A program made the position numbers and the translations under genes. Below the pieces are notes generated by a model that was given only the letters and a program-made list of their open reading frames with translations, was not told the DNA's origin and did not search any database. A stretch of DNA of 64,000 nt, taken from NCBI GenBank assembly GCA_963734815.1, contig CAVTIH010000003.1, positions 1-64,000 of the forward strand, given 5' to 3'. Positions 42,458 through 50,115 of this stretch are shown here, piece by piece (position 1 is the first letter of the stretch; every line of letters starts with the position of its first letter). The DNA is from Palsa-744 sp963734815. GTDB taxonomy: Bacteria; Actinomycetota; Thermoleophilia; Solirubrobacterales; Solirubrobacteraceae.

Positions 42458-43392
42458 GTGAGCGCTCTTGACTTGCAGGTTCCGATCATGCAAGCGCCCG
42501 TCGCCGGCGCTGCCACGGCCCGACTCGCTGGTGAGGTGTCGCGGGCGGGAGGCCTTGGCTCGCTAGGCGCGTCGTGGACCGAGCCGGGGGTCTTGCGCGA
42601 GCAAGTCCGATCGATCGGCCGGATGACGGATCGCGCGTTTTGCGTGAATCTTGTGCTCGATTTCGAGCAGGACGAGCGGCTCGAGGTGCAGTCGAGGAGC
42701 ATGTGCCGATCGTGTCGTTCTCCTTCGGGCTGCGTCCGCAACTGGTCGCGCGCGCGCAGGCTGGAGGTGCGCGAGTTCTGGTGCAGGTCGGCTCGGGCGA
42801 AGCGGCGCGAGCGGCAGTCGATGCCGGCGCTGACGCGCTGATCGTCCAGGGTGTCGAGGCCGGCGGTCATGTACAGAGCGTCGTCGGTCTGCTACCGCTG
42901 CTGGCCGAGGTGAGAAAGGCCGTTTCGCTGCCACTGCTCGCGGCAGGTGGGATCGGCGATCCGGCATCGGCGCGTGCCGCGCTTGCTGCCGGCGCCGCGG
43001 CTGTCGTGATGGGTACCCGATTCGTGGCCAGCGACGAGTCCGACGCCCATCCGCGGTACAAGGCGCGCTTGCTGGCAGCCGAGGCCCGCGACACGGTCTT
43101 CACTGAACTGTTCGACGTGGGCTGGCCGGCATCGCCGCATCGTGTGCTGCGCAACAGCACCTATCAGTGCTGGGAGGCCGCCGGCAGCCCGCCAGCAGGC
43201 GAGCGCCCAGACGAGGGTGAGGATGTCGTCGGCGGCATACCGCGTTACGCGGCCAACCTGCCGCTGGCGAGCATGGACGGCGACGTCGAGGCTATGGCGA
43301 TGTACGCGGGCCAGAGCGTGGGCGCGATTACAGAAGTCGAGCCGGCGGCAGCGATCGTCGAGCGCTTCGCCGCCGCGCTACGCAACGGGTAG
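42458..43392 (+). pseudogene. Nitronate monooxygenase-like FMN enzyme, frameshifted
   Basis: An FMN-dependent nitronate monooxygenase/2-nitropropane dioxygenase-like TIM barrel. The first frame from 42458 gives VPIMQAPVAGAATARLAGEV and RAFCVNLVLDFEQDERLE. At about 42682 the frame changes, and the remainder (EEHVPIVSFSFGLRPQLVAR, VQGVEAGGHVQS with the catalytic-type His, LPLLAAGGIGDPASARAALA) continues to 43392. Joined, the protein is about 310 aa, a normal length. One indel or a sequencing error disables it. It lies between repeat copies A and B. Confidence 0.8.
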
Positions 43393-43420
43393 GCCTTCTC
43401 CCCGGTCGCTGCCGTCCGCC

Positions 43421-43511
43421 ATCTCACATGAGTGAGATCTGCGGCGTCCCGCCGATCTGAGACAGCCGAGTCCCATTCATCTGAGACCGTGACGTCCAGT
43501 CCATGCGAGAC
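43421..43511. repeat. Composite palindromic repeat, copy B
   Basis: Units: ATCTCACATGAGTGAGAT (43421-43438), a short CTGCGGC centre, then 18-bp units at 43446 (GTCCCGCCGATCTGAGAC), 43470 and 43494, each 24 bp apart. The left half is reduced to one unit compared with copy C. Confidence 0.85.
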
Positions 43512-43554
43512 CGAGGCGACGACATCAACGGTGCAGTCCGCGAGACAACGTGCG

Positions 43555-43920
43555 CTATGAGACAGCGGCGGCGATGATGCCCGCCGCGGCTGCTCCGGCG
43601 AACTCGAGCGCCGTGGCCCACTGCGGCTGGTCGCGCCCGTAGGCCTTGGCGATCGCACGGCACGAGTCGGCGACCGTGAAAACCGACAGGTGTCAACAGG
43701 GCGATGAGGATGCCGACGAGGGTCTGCCGGTAGGGGTGAGCGGCGACTGGCGAGCCACCAACGCGCGTACGGAGCGTCCGCGTCCGTCGATTGTCGGCCC
43801 GGAACGCGGCCGCCATGGCGTTCGCGACCAGCGGCTGTCCGGACCGGTGGCGTGCCAGAGCGTCAGCGAGCTCAGCGGTCGCTTCAGATGAGCGGCGCTC
43901 GCTGAGGACGCCCAGCCCGG
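43555..43920 (-). pseudogene. Unknown protein remnant with a frameshift
   Basis: Read from 43920 downward, one frame gives protein-like sequence (SEATAELADALARHRSGQPL, VANAMAAAFRADNRRTRTLR, HPYRQTLVGILIALL). At about 43680-43700 it must change frame to continue as SVFTVADSCRAIAKAYGRDQ, PQWATALEFAGAAAAGIIAA and a TAG at 43555-43557. The C-terminus is hydrophobic. The family is not recognised. The 5' end abuts repeat copy C. Confidence 0.5.
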
Positions 43921-43922
43921 CC

Positions 43923-44072
43923 GTCTCACATGGGCGGGACTACGCTGTCTCAGATGGACGGGATTCCCGTCTCACATGAACGGGACGCTGCAGGGGCTGC
44001 GGCGTCTCATCGATGTGAGACAGGCCAGTCTCATTCATGTGAGACCACAGGCGTCTCATCCACATGTGAGAC
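43923..44072. repeat. Composite palindromic repeat, copy C (most complete)
   Basis: Three units point one way: GTCTCACATGGGCGGGAC (43923), one at 43947 and GTCTCACATGAACGGGAC (43969). A central GCTGCAGGGGCTGCGGC stretch (43987-44003) follows. Three units point the other way: GTCTCATCGATGTGAGAC (44004), GTCTCATTCATGTGAGAC (44028) and a 20-bp version (44053-44072). The whole 150 bp is a large interrupted palindrome made of smaller palindromes. It is the reference copy for the family. Confidence 0.88.
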
Positions 44073-44218
44073 TGAGGGGGTTGCGTCCGTGGGTCTCTCG
44101 CGTCGCGTGAGACTTTCGGCTGTCGGCTCCAGCGCTGCGATGAGCAGCCGGCGGCGCGCTGCCGTCGGTGTCGAGCGGACGTCTCGTCTCGAGCAGGCCG
44201 CGAGCCAGCTCGAGCTTC

Positions 44219-44839
44219 CTACTCGGTGGGGGGCCGCCAGGGCTCGCGCCCGTGCGCGAGCCAGACGAGCTGGGGGTCGAGCGCGCGCACCCGGAGCTGA
44301 CCCTCGGTGACCGGCTCATCGAGCTCATCGAAGCTGACGGCCACGTCGCCGCCGACGACGACCGGCCGCTCTCCTGTCTCGATGACGACCACCTGTAGGC
44401 CGTGCGTGTGCCCCGGCGCCGGGAGGAGCCGAAGTCCGGGCAGCAGTTCGAACTCGCCGTCGATCGGCTCGTAGTGCACGCCGGACGTATCAACCCAGTC
44501 GCGGATTGTGTAGTCGTCTTTGCTACGCGCGTCCGCAAGCTCTTGGCTCTGGACGTAGATCGGTCGCCCAGCGAAGAGGTGGTTGCCGCCGCAGTGGTCG
44601 AAGTGCAGGTGCGTGTTGACGACGATGTCGATGTCTGAGAGATCGAAGTCCTGCTCGCTCAACGGATGGAGATGTGGATCCATGTCGGCAACCGCTGGGT
44701 GTAGCTCCGTCATGCCGGTGTCGACAAGCACGCGGGCGTCGGGATGGTCGATGACGTGAACGTAGACCGGCCACCGTACGCCCTCCATTACAAGCAACTC
44801 GGCCACGAGCACGGGCGCGATCGTGGGCGTCGGCGGCAC
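44219..44839 (-). CDS. Metallo-beta-lactamase fold hydrolase, AHL lactonase-like
   Basis: A 206-aa MBL-fold protein with the zinc motif NTHLHFDHCGGNHLF (about 75-89), a further His in PAPGHTHGLQVV (about 140-151), an Asp ligand in VGGDVAV and a C-terminal His in LAHGREPW. The plan (DTGMTELHP, THLHFDHCGG, PGHTHGLQ) resembles N-acyl-homoserine lactonases and related lactonases; quorum quenching is only one possibility. It lies between repeat copies C and D. Confidence 0.85.
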   Translation of the reverse strand: MPPTPTIAPVLVAELLVMEGVRWPVYVHVIDHPDARVLVDTGMTELHPAVADMDPHLHPLSEQDFDLSDIDIVVNTHLHFDHCGGNHLFAGRPIYVQSQELADARSKDDYTIRDWVDTSGVHYEPIDGEFELLPGLRLLPAPGHTHGLQVVVIETGERPVVVGGDVAVSFDELDEPVTEGQLRVRALDPQLVWLAHGREPWRPPTE

Positions 44840-44963
44840 CCGTCCACCTTACCGCCGCGAGTGTGGCGCCAGACCGACACGGCCTCTGGCGTGCCCGGGT
44901 GATGTGACTGCCGGGGCGCTTGAGGCACCTGTGTTGAGACGATCACATCTGGAGCCTGCGCGA

Positions 44964-45050
44964 GCTGCGGCGCCCCGCTGTGGCGTCCCGCCGATCTGAG
45001 ACGGCCCGATCTCGCTCATGTGAGACGGTGGCGTCCCGTCCATGTGAGAC
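44964..45050. repeat. Composite palindromic repeat, copy D
   Basis: A centre of GCTGCGGC/GCTGTGGC type (44964-44984) is followed by 18-bp units at 44985 (GTCCCGCCGATCTGAGAC), 45009 and 45033 (GTCCCGTCCATGTGAGAC), each 24 bp apart. The left half is degenerate. The last base, 45050, is also the last base of the TAG stop of the RES-domain gene, so the repeat abuts that gene exactly. Confidence 0.85.
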
Positions 45051-45748
45051 TACGGCGCTTTCTTCGGCACCGGGGCAAGCGCTGGTGCCGGCTGCAGCAG
45101 GAGGCCCCAATCGGCGGCCACGTGTTCGAGGGCCGGGGGAGGGGGGTCCGTCAACAGGATCGGCGGGTCGATGGCTTCGAGTCGGGCGCGGCCCTCGAAC
45201 AGGGCGTAGCAGGGCAGGCCGTCGAGTCGGGAGGGGAAGCGAATCCCAGCGCAGCCGAGCTCGTCGTGGGCGTCTGTGGCGAGCGCACGGGTCACTGCGC
45301 GGCGCCTGACCGTGATCTGGGCGATGTCGAGGTGGGCCATCCCGTGGGCGGCCAACAGGGCGGCGTGGCGCCGCTCGATCTGGTGGCGCACAGCGGGGTC
45401 GGTGAGGTCGAGGATCTCGCCGTCGCTGTCGATCCGGCAGGGCGCGAGCACATTCTGGCCTCGCCAGTCGGCAGAGATTTCCTCGGCCGGCAGGTCGGCG
45501 CGGGCTTCCTCGCCGAATGTCTCGAGATAGCGGGCCAGCTCATCGGTGTTGCGGCGTAGGTCGGCGAGCACCTCGCGCAGGGCTGTCTCTGGGCGGATCG
45601 CGCAGTAGAGCGTGCGGAAGCGCTGCTTGGAGTCGTCGAAGCGATGGTTCCAGGAGCATCGCTCCCTGGGGATGAACCCGATCGGGTCGGAGATGTGGCT
45701 GACCCGCCAGCGGACCTCGCCCGGCGTCTCCGGGCCGGGGGTGTTCAC
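45050..45748 (-). CDS. RES domain protein (putative NAD-targeting toxin)
   Basis: A 232-aa protein with RES-domain features: RWRVSHISDPIGFIPRER near the start, RFRTLYCAIRPETALREVLA (about 42-61, with the Arg/Tyr/Glu residues of the RES fold), then DGLPCYALFEGRARLEAIDP. RES toxins degrade NAD+ and pair with Xre/MbcA-like antitoxins. The ATG overlaps the upstream antitoxin-like gene by 4 bp. It is slightly longer than typical RES toxins (150-200 aa) and ends in a proline-rich tail beside repeat copy D. Confidence 0.8.
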   Translation of the reverse strand: MNTPGPETPGEVRWRVSHISDPIGFIPRERCSWNHRFDDSKQRFRTLYCAIRPETALREVLADLRRNTDELARYLETFGEEARADLPAEEISADWRGQNVLAPCRIDSDGEILDLTDPAVRHQIERRHAALLAAHGMAHLDIAQITVRRRAVTRALATDAHDELGCAGIRFPSRLDGLPCYALFEGRARLEAIDPPILLTDPPPPALEHVAADWGLLLQPAPALAPVPKKAP

Positions 45749-46137
45749 ACGTCCGCGCTGGCGAATTGGCGCGCGGCGCGGACCACGGCGACGAAATCCT
45801 CGGGTACCTTGCCGTTGCGCAGCACCCCGATCGGTGCCTGGTCGTCGAGGCGGCTGTTGGTGCCGAACAGCCAGTTGCGGGTCGTGGCCTGGTCGTAGCA
45901 GTCGAGCAACATGCGCACGACCTTGTAGCCCTCGCGCAGCCGCAGTTCGACCTGCGGGGTGGGTGTGGGCCCCTCGGGCTTGCGGTAGCGGCCGATCTGC
46001 TTGACGTCGTTGAGCCCGGCGAGGTAGGCGGTCATCCGCTGCCCGAGGGTGTCCTGCAGGAAGCCGGCGACCGCCGCAGTTGGCTGTGCGGACGCGTCAT
46101 GCTCGAGCTGCTCGGCGGTACTGAGAACGAGGGGCAT
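45745..46137 (-). CDS. MbcA/ParS/Xre-like antitoxin of the RES module
   Basis: A 130-aa protein. The N-terminal part (LQDTLGQRMTAYLAGLNDVK) could be a degenerate helix-turn-helix. The C-terminal 45 residues match the toxin-binding Xre-MbcA-ParS domain: ATTRNWLFGTNSRLDDQAPI followed by GVLRNGKVPEDFVAVVRAAR. AAGGAGGA precedes the ATG at 46137. It overlaps the RES gene by 4 bp, antitoxin first. Confidence 0.8.
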   Translation of the reverse strand: MPLVLSTAEQLEHDASAQPTAAVAGFLQDTLGQRMTAYLAGLNDVKQIGRYRKPEGPTPTPQVELRLREGYKVVRMLLDCYDQATTRNWLFGTNSRLDDQAPIGVLRNGKVPEDFVAVVRAARQFASADV

Positions 46138-46238
46138 CGTGTTCCTCCTTGGTCACGTCCACACTACCATATAGCCCACCTTAAAACAACCCTGTAAACA
46201 CACGAGGGAATATCTCTCTGACCGTCCTGAGCGCCCTC

Positions 46239-46931
46239 TTATGGCGCTTGCCGAGTACGGGCTGTTATCGCCGTCCACACCACCGTGGCGAAGACAGCGA
46301 GTAGCGCCCCTCCGATAAGTCCCGCAGGGTCCGAGAAAAGCGGGTGCGCGAGCATCCGGTTGACGGTGTTCACCGCGGCGGCGAGCGCGGCGGTGGCGGT
46401 GGCAACGCCGAGTGCGTCAAGCAGCGCCGCTTCGTCGAGTGCTCGGCGGGCGATGCCAAAGGTAGCCGTGAGCAGCACGAGCGTGACGGTCAGTCCCCAC
46501 CCGATCGCGATCCGGTCTCGCGCATGGCCGAGCAGGAGCGCTGATCCCGTCGTCGCGCCAGCAAGCAGCGCCATCGCGATCATCACCCAGATCATCTGGC
46601 GACGCGCATGCCGCGCCGCAACTGCGGCCTGCTGTGTTTCCGCGCCGAGCAGCTCCTTGGCTTGCGGGTAGGTGAGCCACGGCGCCTCGGGGCGAGTGGG
46701 AGCCAGGGCTATATCGAGCAATAGTGCCTCCATTGAGGAGACGTGCACGGGGGTTACGCTTCCACCGAAGTCCTCCGCATCGAAGTGGTCGCTGCTCGGC
46801 GGGTCGAAGGCAGCGTCGTCCAGCTCGAGTGCGAGCCTTTCGGTGATGTTCGCGCGCCACTCGATCAGCGCGCGTAGACCGGGCTCATCCTCGTGCAACG
46901 CGCGAGCGCAGCGGTCGATTGCGATCTTCAA
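46239..46931 (-). CDS. Membrane protein of unknown function
   Basis: A 230-aa protein. The N-terminal 110 residues are soluble and acidic (RALIEWRANITERLALELDD, HFDAEDFGGSVTPVHVSSME), followed by about four hydrophobic segments (IWVMIAMALLAGATTGSALL, GWGLTVTLVLLTATFGIA, LGVATATAALAAAV, LIGGALLAVFATVVWTAI). No family recognised. It stands alone between the RES module and a decayed hydrolase. Confidence 0.65.
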   Translation of the reverse strand: MKIAIDRCARALHEDEPGLRALIEWRANITERLALELDDAAFDPPSSDHFDAEDFGGSVTPVHVSSMEALLLDIALAPTRPEAPWLTYPQAKELLGAETQQAAVAARHARRQMIWVMIAMALLAGATTGSALLLGHARDRIAIGWGLTVTLVLLTATFGIARRALDEAALLDALGVATATAALAAAVNTVNRMLAHPLFSDPAGLIGGALLAVFATVVWTAITARTRQAP

Positions 46932-47095
46932 ACTGACCCACTACCCTACCAAGCTCGATAATGAATGTTATGTAAACCTGCGAGAGAACACCCGCCGTAC
47001 ACATGCTCGTTGGGCCGACGTAAGACGACAGCGAACTGAGACCGGTGCGACACGGAGATGGGACCGGTTGGCAACACCAGCACGTGACGCCGGTC

Positions 47096-47495
47096 TCTCT
47101 GACAAGCCGCTCCGGGGATATCGCGCCAGCAAGACGTGGGCCGCCGACGTGGCGGCGCTCATCGCGCACTTCGGGCTCGATCGTCCCGTCCTGCTCGGCT
47201 GGTCCTACGGCACTGCGGTCGCCTGCGACTACTGCGCCACAACGGCCGGGCCCGTGGGCTGATGCTGGTTGCCAGCGGGCCCGAGGCGAGCATCCTCGAC
47301 CCTCGGATTCGCGCGACGATCGGCCCCGGCGTGCGCGACCGTATCCGCCTGGTGCACGCTGCCGAACGTCGCACCGCGCTGTTCCATCACGGCGCGACCG
47401 AGATCTGGCCCGCCGTCGGGCACGCCCCGTTTCTCGACGAGCCCGAGCGATTCACCAACTCGCTCGACGCTTTCCTGACTACTTGCTTCGGTTAG
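47096..47495 (+). pseudogene. Alpha/beta hydrolase, frameshifted and internally deleted
   Basis: One frame gives SDKPLRGYRASKTWAADVAA and FGLDRPVLLGWSYGTAVACD with the GWSYG nucleophile elbow. The frame changes at about 47240-47255, after which another frame gives GLMLVASGPEASILDP. The last part, ATEIWPAVGHAPFLDEPERF, holds the catalytic His region. About 145 codons remain of an expected 260 or more, so the lid and central region are gone. Confidence 0.75.
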
Positions 47496-47872
47496 GCTCG
47501 CGCGACATCCAGCAGCGGCACTGCGTACTGTCTGATGGCGACGTCGGCACTTGCCAGCGTCAGGCCCTCGACGCGTGCTTGCGCGATCAGCATCCGGTCG
47601 AACGGGTCGCCGTGCAGCAGCGGCAGCCGACCGGCCTCGTGAGCGTGCTCGAAGGTGACCGGAAGGCGCTCATACCCGGACGCGTCGACGCGCTGGATTA
47701 TGTCGTTGGGCGCCTTCAATTTCCCAAGCGCTCGCTTGATCTCGATCTCCCAGATCGTTGCGGCGCTGACAAACACGATGTCGGCGTCTTCTTCGATCGC
47801 CTTGTGGACATCGTCACGCAACGTGTCCTGCGCAACCCAGATCAACGTATGTGTGTCGAGCAGGAGCCTCAG
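47492..47872 (-). CDS. vapC: VapC-type PIN domain toxin with a probable CTG start
   Basis: A PIN-domain RNase of about 126 aa. The first canonical-type start is TTG at 47845, but that omits the essential first Asp. Extending in frame to CTG at 47872 restores LRLLLDTHTLIWVAQD, the usual VapC opening with the catalytic Asp. That CTG overlaps the antitoxin TGA as CTGA, exactly where ATGA would be expected. Other acidic positions are in AATIWEIEIKRALGKL and HGDPFDRMLIAQARVEGLTL. Either translation starts at CTG, or the start has mutated and the toxin is weak or dead. Confidence 0.75.
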   Translation of the reverse strand: MRLLLDTHTLIWVAQDTLRDDVHKAIEEDADIVFVSAATIWEIEIKRALGKLKAPNDIIQRVDASGYERLPVTFEHAHEAGRLPLLHGDPFDRMLIAQARVEGLTLASADVAIRQYAVPLLDVARA

Positions 47873-48117
47873 TCGCCCTCACCCTCGAAGTACCGTTGGA
47901 TCTCCCACGGCAGCGGGTCGTCGAAATCGTCGCTGACCCAAACCTGCTCGTGCTTCCAGAACCCCAGCTTGCGTCTTTTGCGCGGCTCCTCGACCGGGAC
48001 GAGCCGAGCGAGCGGGCGGCCGGCACGCGCGATCACGATCTCCTCGCCTTGCGCAGCGCGCTCCGCGAGTCGCGACAGGTGCGTCTTGGCCTCGTGCATA
48101 TTGTACGTATTCGACAT
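47869..48117 (-). CDS. Phd/YefM family antitoxin
   Basis: An 82-aa antitoxin with the Phd/YefM DNA-binding fold in its first 45 residues (YNMHEAKTHLSRLAERAAQG, EEIVIARAGRPLARLVPVEE) and a toxin-binding tail (DPLPWEIQRYFEGEGD). It precedes and overlaps its PIN toxin. A direct repeat AGCTTAG (48118-48124 and 48128-48134) directly upstream of the start may be its binding site. Confidence 0.87.
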   Translation of the reverse strand: MSNTYNMHEAKTHLSRLAERAAQGEEIVIARAGRPLARLVPVEEPRKRRKLGFWKHEQVWVSDDFDDPLPWEIQRYFEGEGD

Positions 48118-48134
48118 AGCTTAGTCCAGCTTAG
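48118..48134. promoter_or_regulatory. Direct-repeat operator candidate of the Phd/VapC pair
   Basis: AGCTTAG occurs at 48118-48124 and 48128-48134, one helical turn apart, immediately upstream of the antitoxin ATG. Phd-type antitoxins autoregulate through short repeats in this position; binding is inferred. Confidence 0.4.
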
Positions 48135-48184
48135 CAGACAGATCAGGTCGTGACCCAAGGAACTGATGAGGCTAGGGTGCACGA

Positions 48185-48265
48185 ATGGCCACTTGGGACG
48201 ACGTCCAGCGGATTGCGCGGGCACCACAGCGACTAGTCAAGGCGTACCTCGATACGTCGCCCTGA
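48185..48265 (+). pseudogene. YjbR/MmcQ-family micro-remnant
   Basis: A 26-codon ORF whose first half, MATWDDVQRIARA, matches the usual N-terminus of YjbR/MmcQ-type DNA-binding-like proteins. Its second half, PQRLVKAYLDTSP, matches their usual C-terminus. The roughly 90 residues between are missing, an internal in-frame or near in-frame deletion. The surrounding 220-bp gap (48118-48337) holds nothing else recognised. Confidence 0.5.
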
Positions 48266-48337
48266 CGCACTGCCCCACCCCGCCCCATCGAGAGCGAGTT
48301 ATGCAGGGCGTGCTCGATAAGGTCAGAAGCTCACAAA

Positions 48338-49339
48338 ATGGCTGAGAGTGACAACAACGGCATCGAGGTCGACGGGCTCGTCCGCGACTTCAAGGGCGGC
48401 GTGCGGGCCGTCGACGGGATCGATCTGCGCGTGGCGCCCGGCGAGATCTATGGGTTTCTTGGCCCCAACGGCGCAGGCAAGTCGACCACGTCGCTGGTGC
48501 TGACGACGCTGCTGCCGCCCACGGCGGGCTCAGCGCGTGTGGCCGGGCTCGATGTCGTGCACCACGGCCCCGAGGTGCGACGTGTGATCGGCGCCTCGCT
48601 GCAGGACTCGGCGCTCGATCCGTTCCTGACCGGCAGCGAGCACATGCGCCTGCAGAGCTCCCTGCACGGCCTGCCCAAGCCGCAGCGCGAAGCGCGCGGG
48701 CGCGAGTTGCTTGCACAGGTGGGGCTCACCGAGGCGGCCGAGCGCAAGGTGGGCGGCTACTCGGGCGGGATGAAGCGCCGGCTGGATCTCGCGCTGGCGC
48801 TGGTGCACCGGCCGCGGCTGCTGTTCCTGGATGAGCCGACGACCGGTCTCGACCCGCAGAGCCGCGCCGCGTTGTGGGACGAGGTGCGGCGGCTGGCGGT
48901 CGACGGCGTGACGGTGTTCCTTACGACGCAGTACCTCGAGGAGGCCGACGCGCTCGCCAACCGCGTCGGGATCATCGACCACGGGCGGATTGTCGCCGAG
49001 GGCACGCCCGCCGAGCTGAAGGCGGCGATCGGGCGTCCCTCCGTGGAAGCGGTCCCCCAAGATCCCGGCGAGCGCGAGCGGCTGGCGGCAGTACTACAGC
49101 GCTTCGGCGAGGCCGCCGCGGCGGCGAGCAACGGCGTCGCCGTGCGGTTGCCCAGGGGCGCCGGCGACCTCGCCGAGATCGTCCGCGCGATCGACGCCGA
49201 GAACCTGCAGGTTCTCGATTTGCGTCTGCACTCCCCCACGCTCGACGACGTCTTCCTCGCCAAGACCGGCCGTTCGCTGGAGGGCGCCGCCGACGATGAC
49301 GACACCGAGCAGCCGACTCCCGAGCCGATCTCCGCGTGA
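48338..49339 (+). CDS. ABC-2 type transporter ATP-binding protein (DrrA-like)
   Basis: A 333-aa ATPase. Walker A is GPNGAGKST (about 43-51), the ABC signature YSGGMKRRLDLALALVHRPR, Walker B LLFLDEPTTGLDP, and the switch region VFLTTQYLEEADALANRVGI is typical of the daunorubicin-resistance subgroup. A C-terminal extension (about 230-333) is also typical. It starts an operon with two permease genes, coupled by a GTGA overlap. Confidence 0.93.
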   Translation: MAESDNNGIEVDGLVRDFKGGVRAVDGIDLRVAPGEIYGFLGPNGAGKSTTSLVLTTLLPPTAGSARVAGLDVVHHGPEVRRVIGASLQDSALDPFLTGSEHMRLQSSLHGLPKPQREARGRELLAQVGLTEAAERKVGGYSGGMKRRLDLALALVHRPRLLFLDEPTTGLDPQSRAALWDEVRRLAVDGVTVFLTTQYLEEADALANRVGIIDHGRIVAEGTPAELKAAIGRPSVEAVPQDPGERERLAAVLQRFGEAAAAASNGVAVRLPRGAGDLAEIVRAIDAENLQVLDLRLHSPTLDDVFLAKTGRSLEGAADDDDTEQPTPEPISA

Positions 49340-50115
49340 GCGACTCGCTCCTCACCCAGGTGGGCGCGCTCGCCCAGCGCTCGGTGCTGAAGACGCTGCG
49401 CCAGCCCTTCCAGATGTTCCCGATCATCTTCTTCCCCGCGATCCTGCTGATCATCAACGCCAGCGGGCTGCACGCCGCCACACTGCTGCCGGGCTTCCCC
49501 ACACACTCCTATGTGTCGTTTGCGATCGCCGTGGCGTTCATCCAAGGGGCGATGTTCTCGCTGATCAACACCGGCACCAACCTTGCCGAGGACATCGAGA
49601 CCGGCTTCTTCAACCGCCTGGCGCTCACCCCCCTGCGACGCGTCTCGCTGATCGCCGGGCTACTCGTCGGCGTGGCCGCGCTGGGGGCAATGCAGTCGGC
49701 GGTGTACATCCTGCTCGGCATCGTCGTCGGCGCGCATCTCGAGGCAGGCTTCGGCGGCGCGCTGGTGGTGATCGTGCTCGGCTCGCTCACCGCGCTCGCG
49801 TTCTCCTCGTTCGGTTGCGTCGCGGCGCTGCGCACGGGCTCCAGCGAAGCGGTGCAGGGTCTGTTCCCGCTGTTCTTCGTGTTCATCTTCCTCTCCTCCT
49901 CCAACCTGCCCCGCTCGCTGCTGAAGACCCCTTGGTTTCACACGGTCGCCACCTGGAACCCGATCTCCTACCTGATCGAGGGCTTCCGCAGCCTCTACAT
50001 CTTCGGCTGGGATGAGACCGCGCTACTGCGCGGCTTCGGCGTGGCGATCGGGCTGCTAATCCTTGGCCTGCTCGCGGTGCAGTGGGCGATGAACACAAGA
50101 CTTCAGCGCACATGA
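49336..50115 (+). CDS. ABC-2 type transporter permease
   Basis: A 259-aa permease with six hydrophobic segments (for example MFPIIFFPAILLIINASGLH and SYVSFAIAVAFIQGAMFSLI). The ABC-2 feature NTGTNLAEDIETGFFNRLAL, TPLRRVSLIAG sits between helices 2 and 3, and FHTVATWNPISYLIEGFRSL near the end. Start GTG 49336 overlaps the ATPase stop. The second permease follows with an ATGA overlap. Confidence 0.9.
   Translation: MSDSLLTQVGALAQRSVLKTLRQPFQMFPIIFFPAILLIINASGLHAATLLPGFPTHSYVSFAIAVAFIQGAMFSLINTGTNLAEDIETGFFNRLALTPLRRVSLIAGLLVGVAALGAMQSAVYILLGIVVGAHLEAGFGGALVVIVLGSLTALAFSSFGCVAALRTGSSEAVQGLFPLFFVFIFLSSSNLPRSLLKTPWFHTVATWNPISYLIEGFRSLYIFGWDETALLRGFGVAIGLLILGLLAVQWAMNTRLQRT

Noticed and set aside
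42260..44072. Palindromic units read as a CRISPR array
   Set aside because: Unit spacing is 22-25 bp including the 18-bp unit, so there is no room for 30-40-bp spacers; inter-unit sequence is also conserved between clusters, and no cas gene is near.
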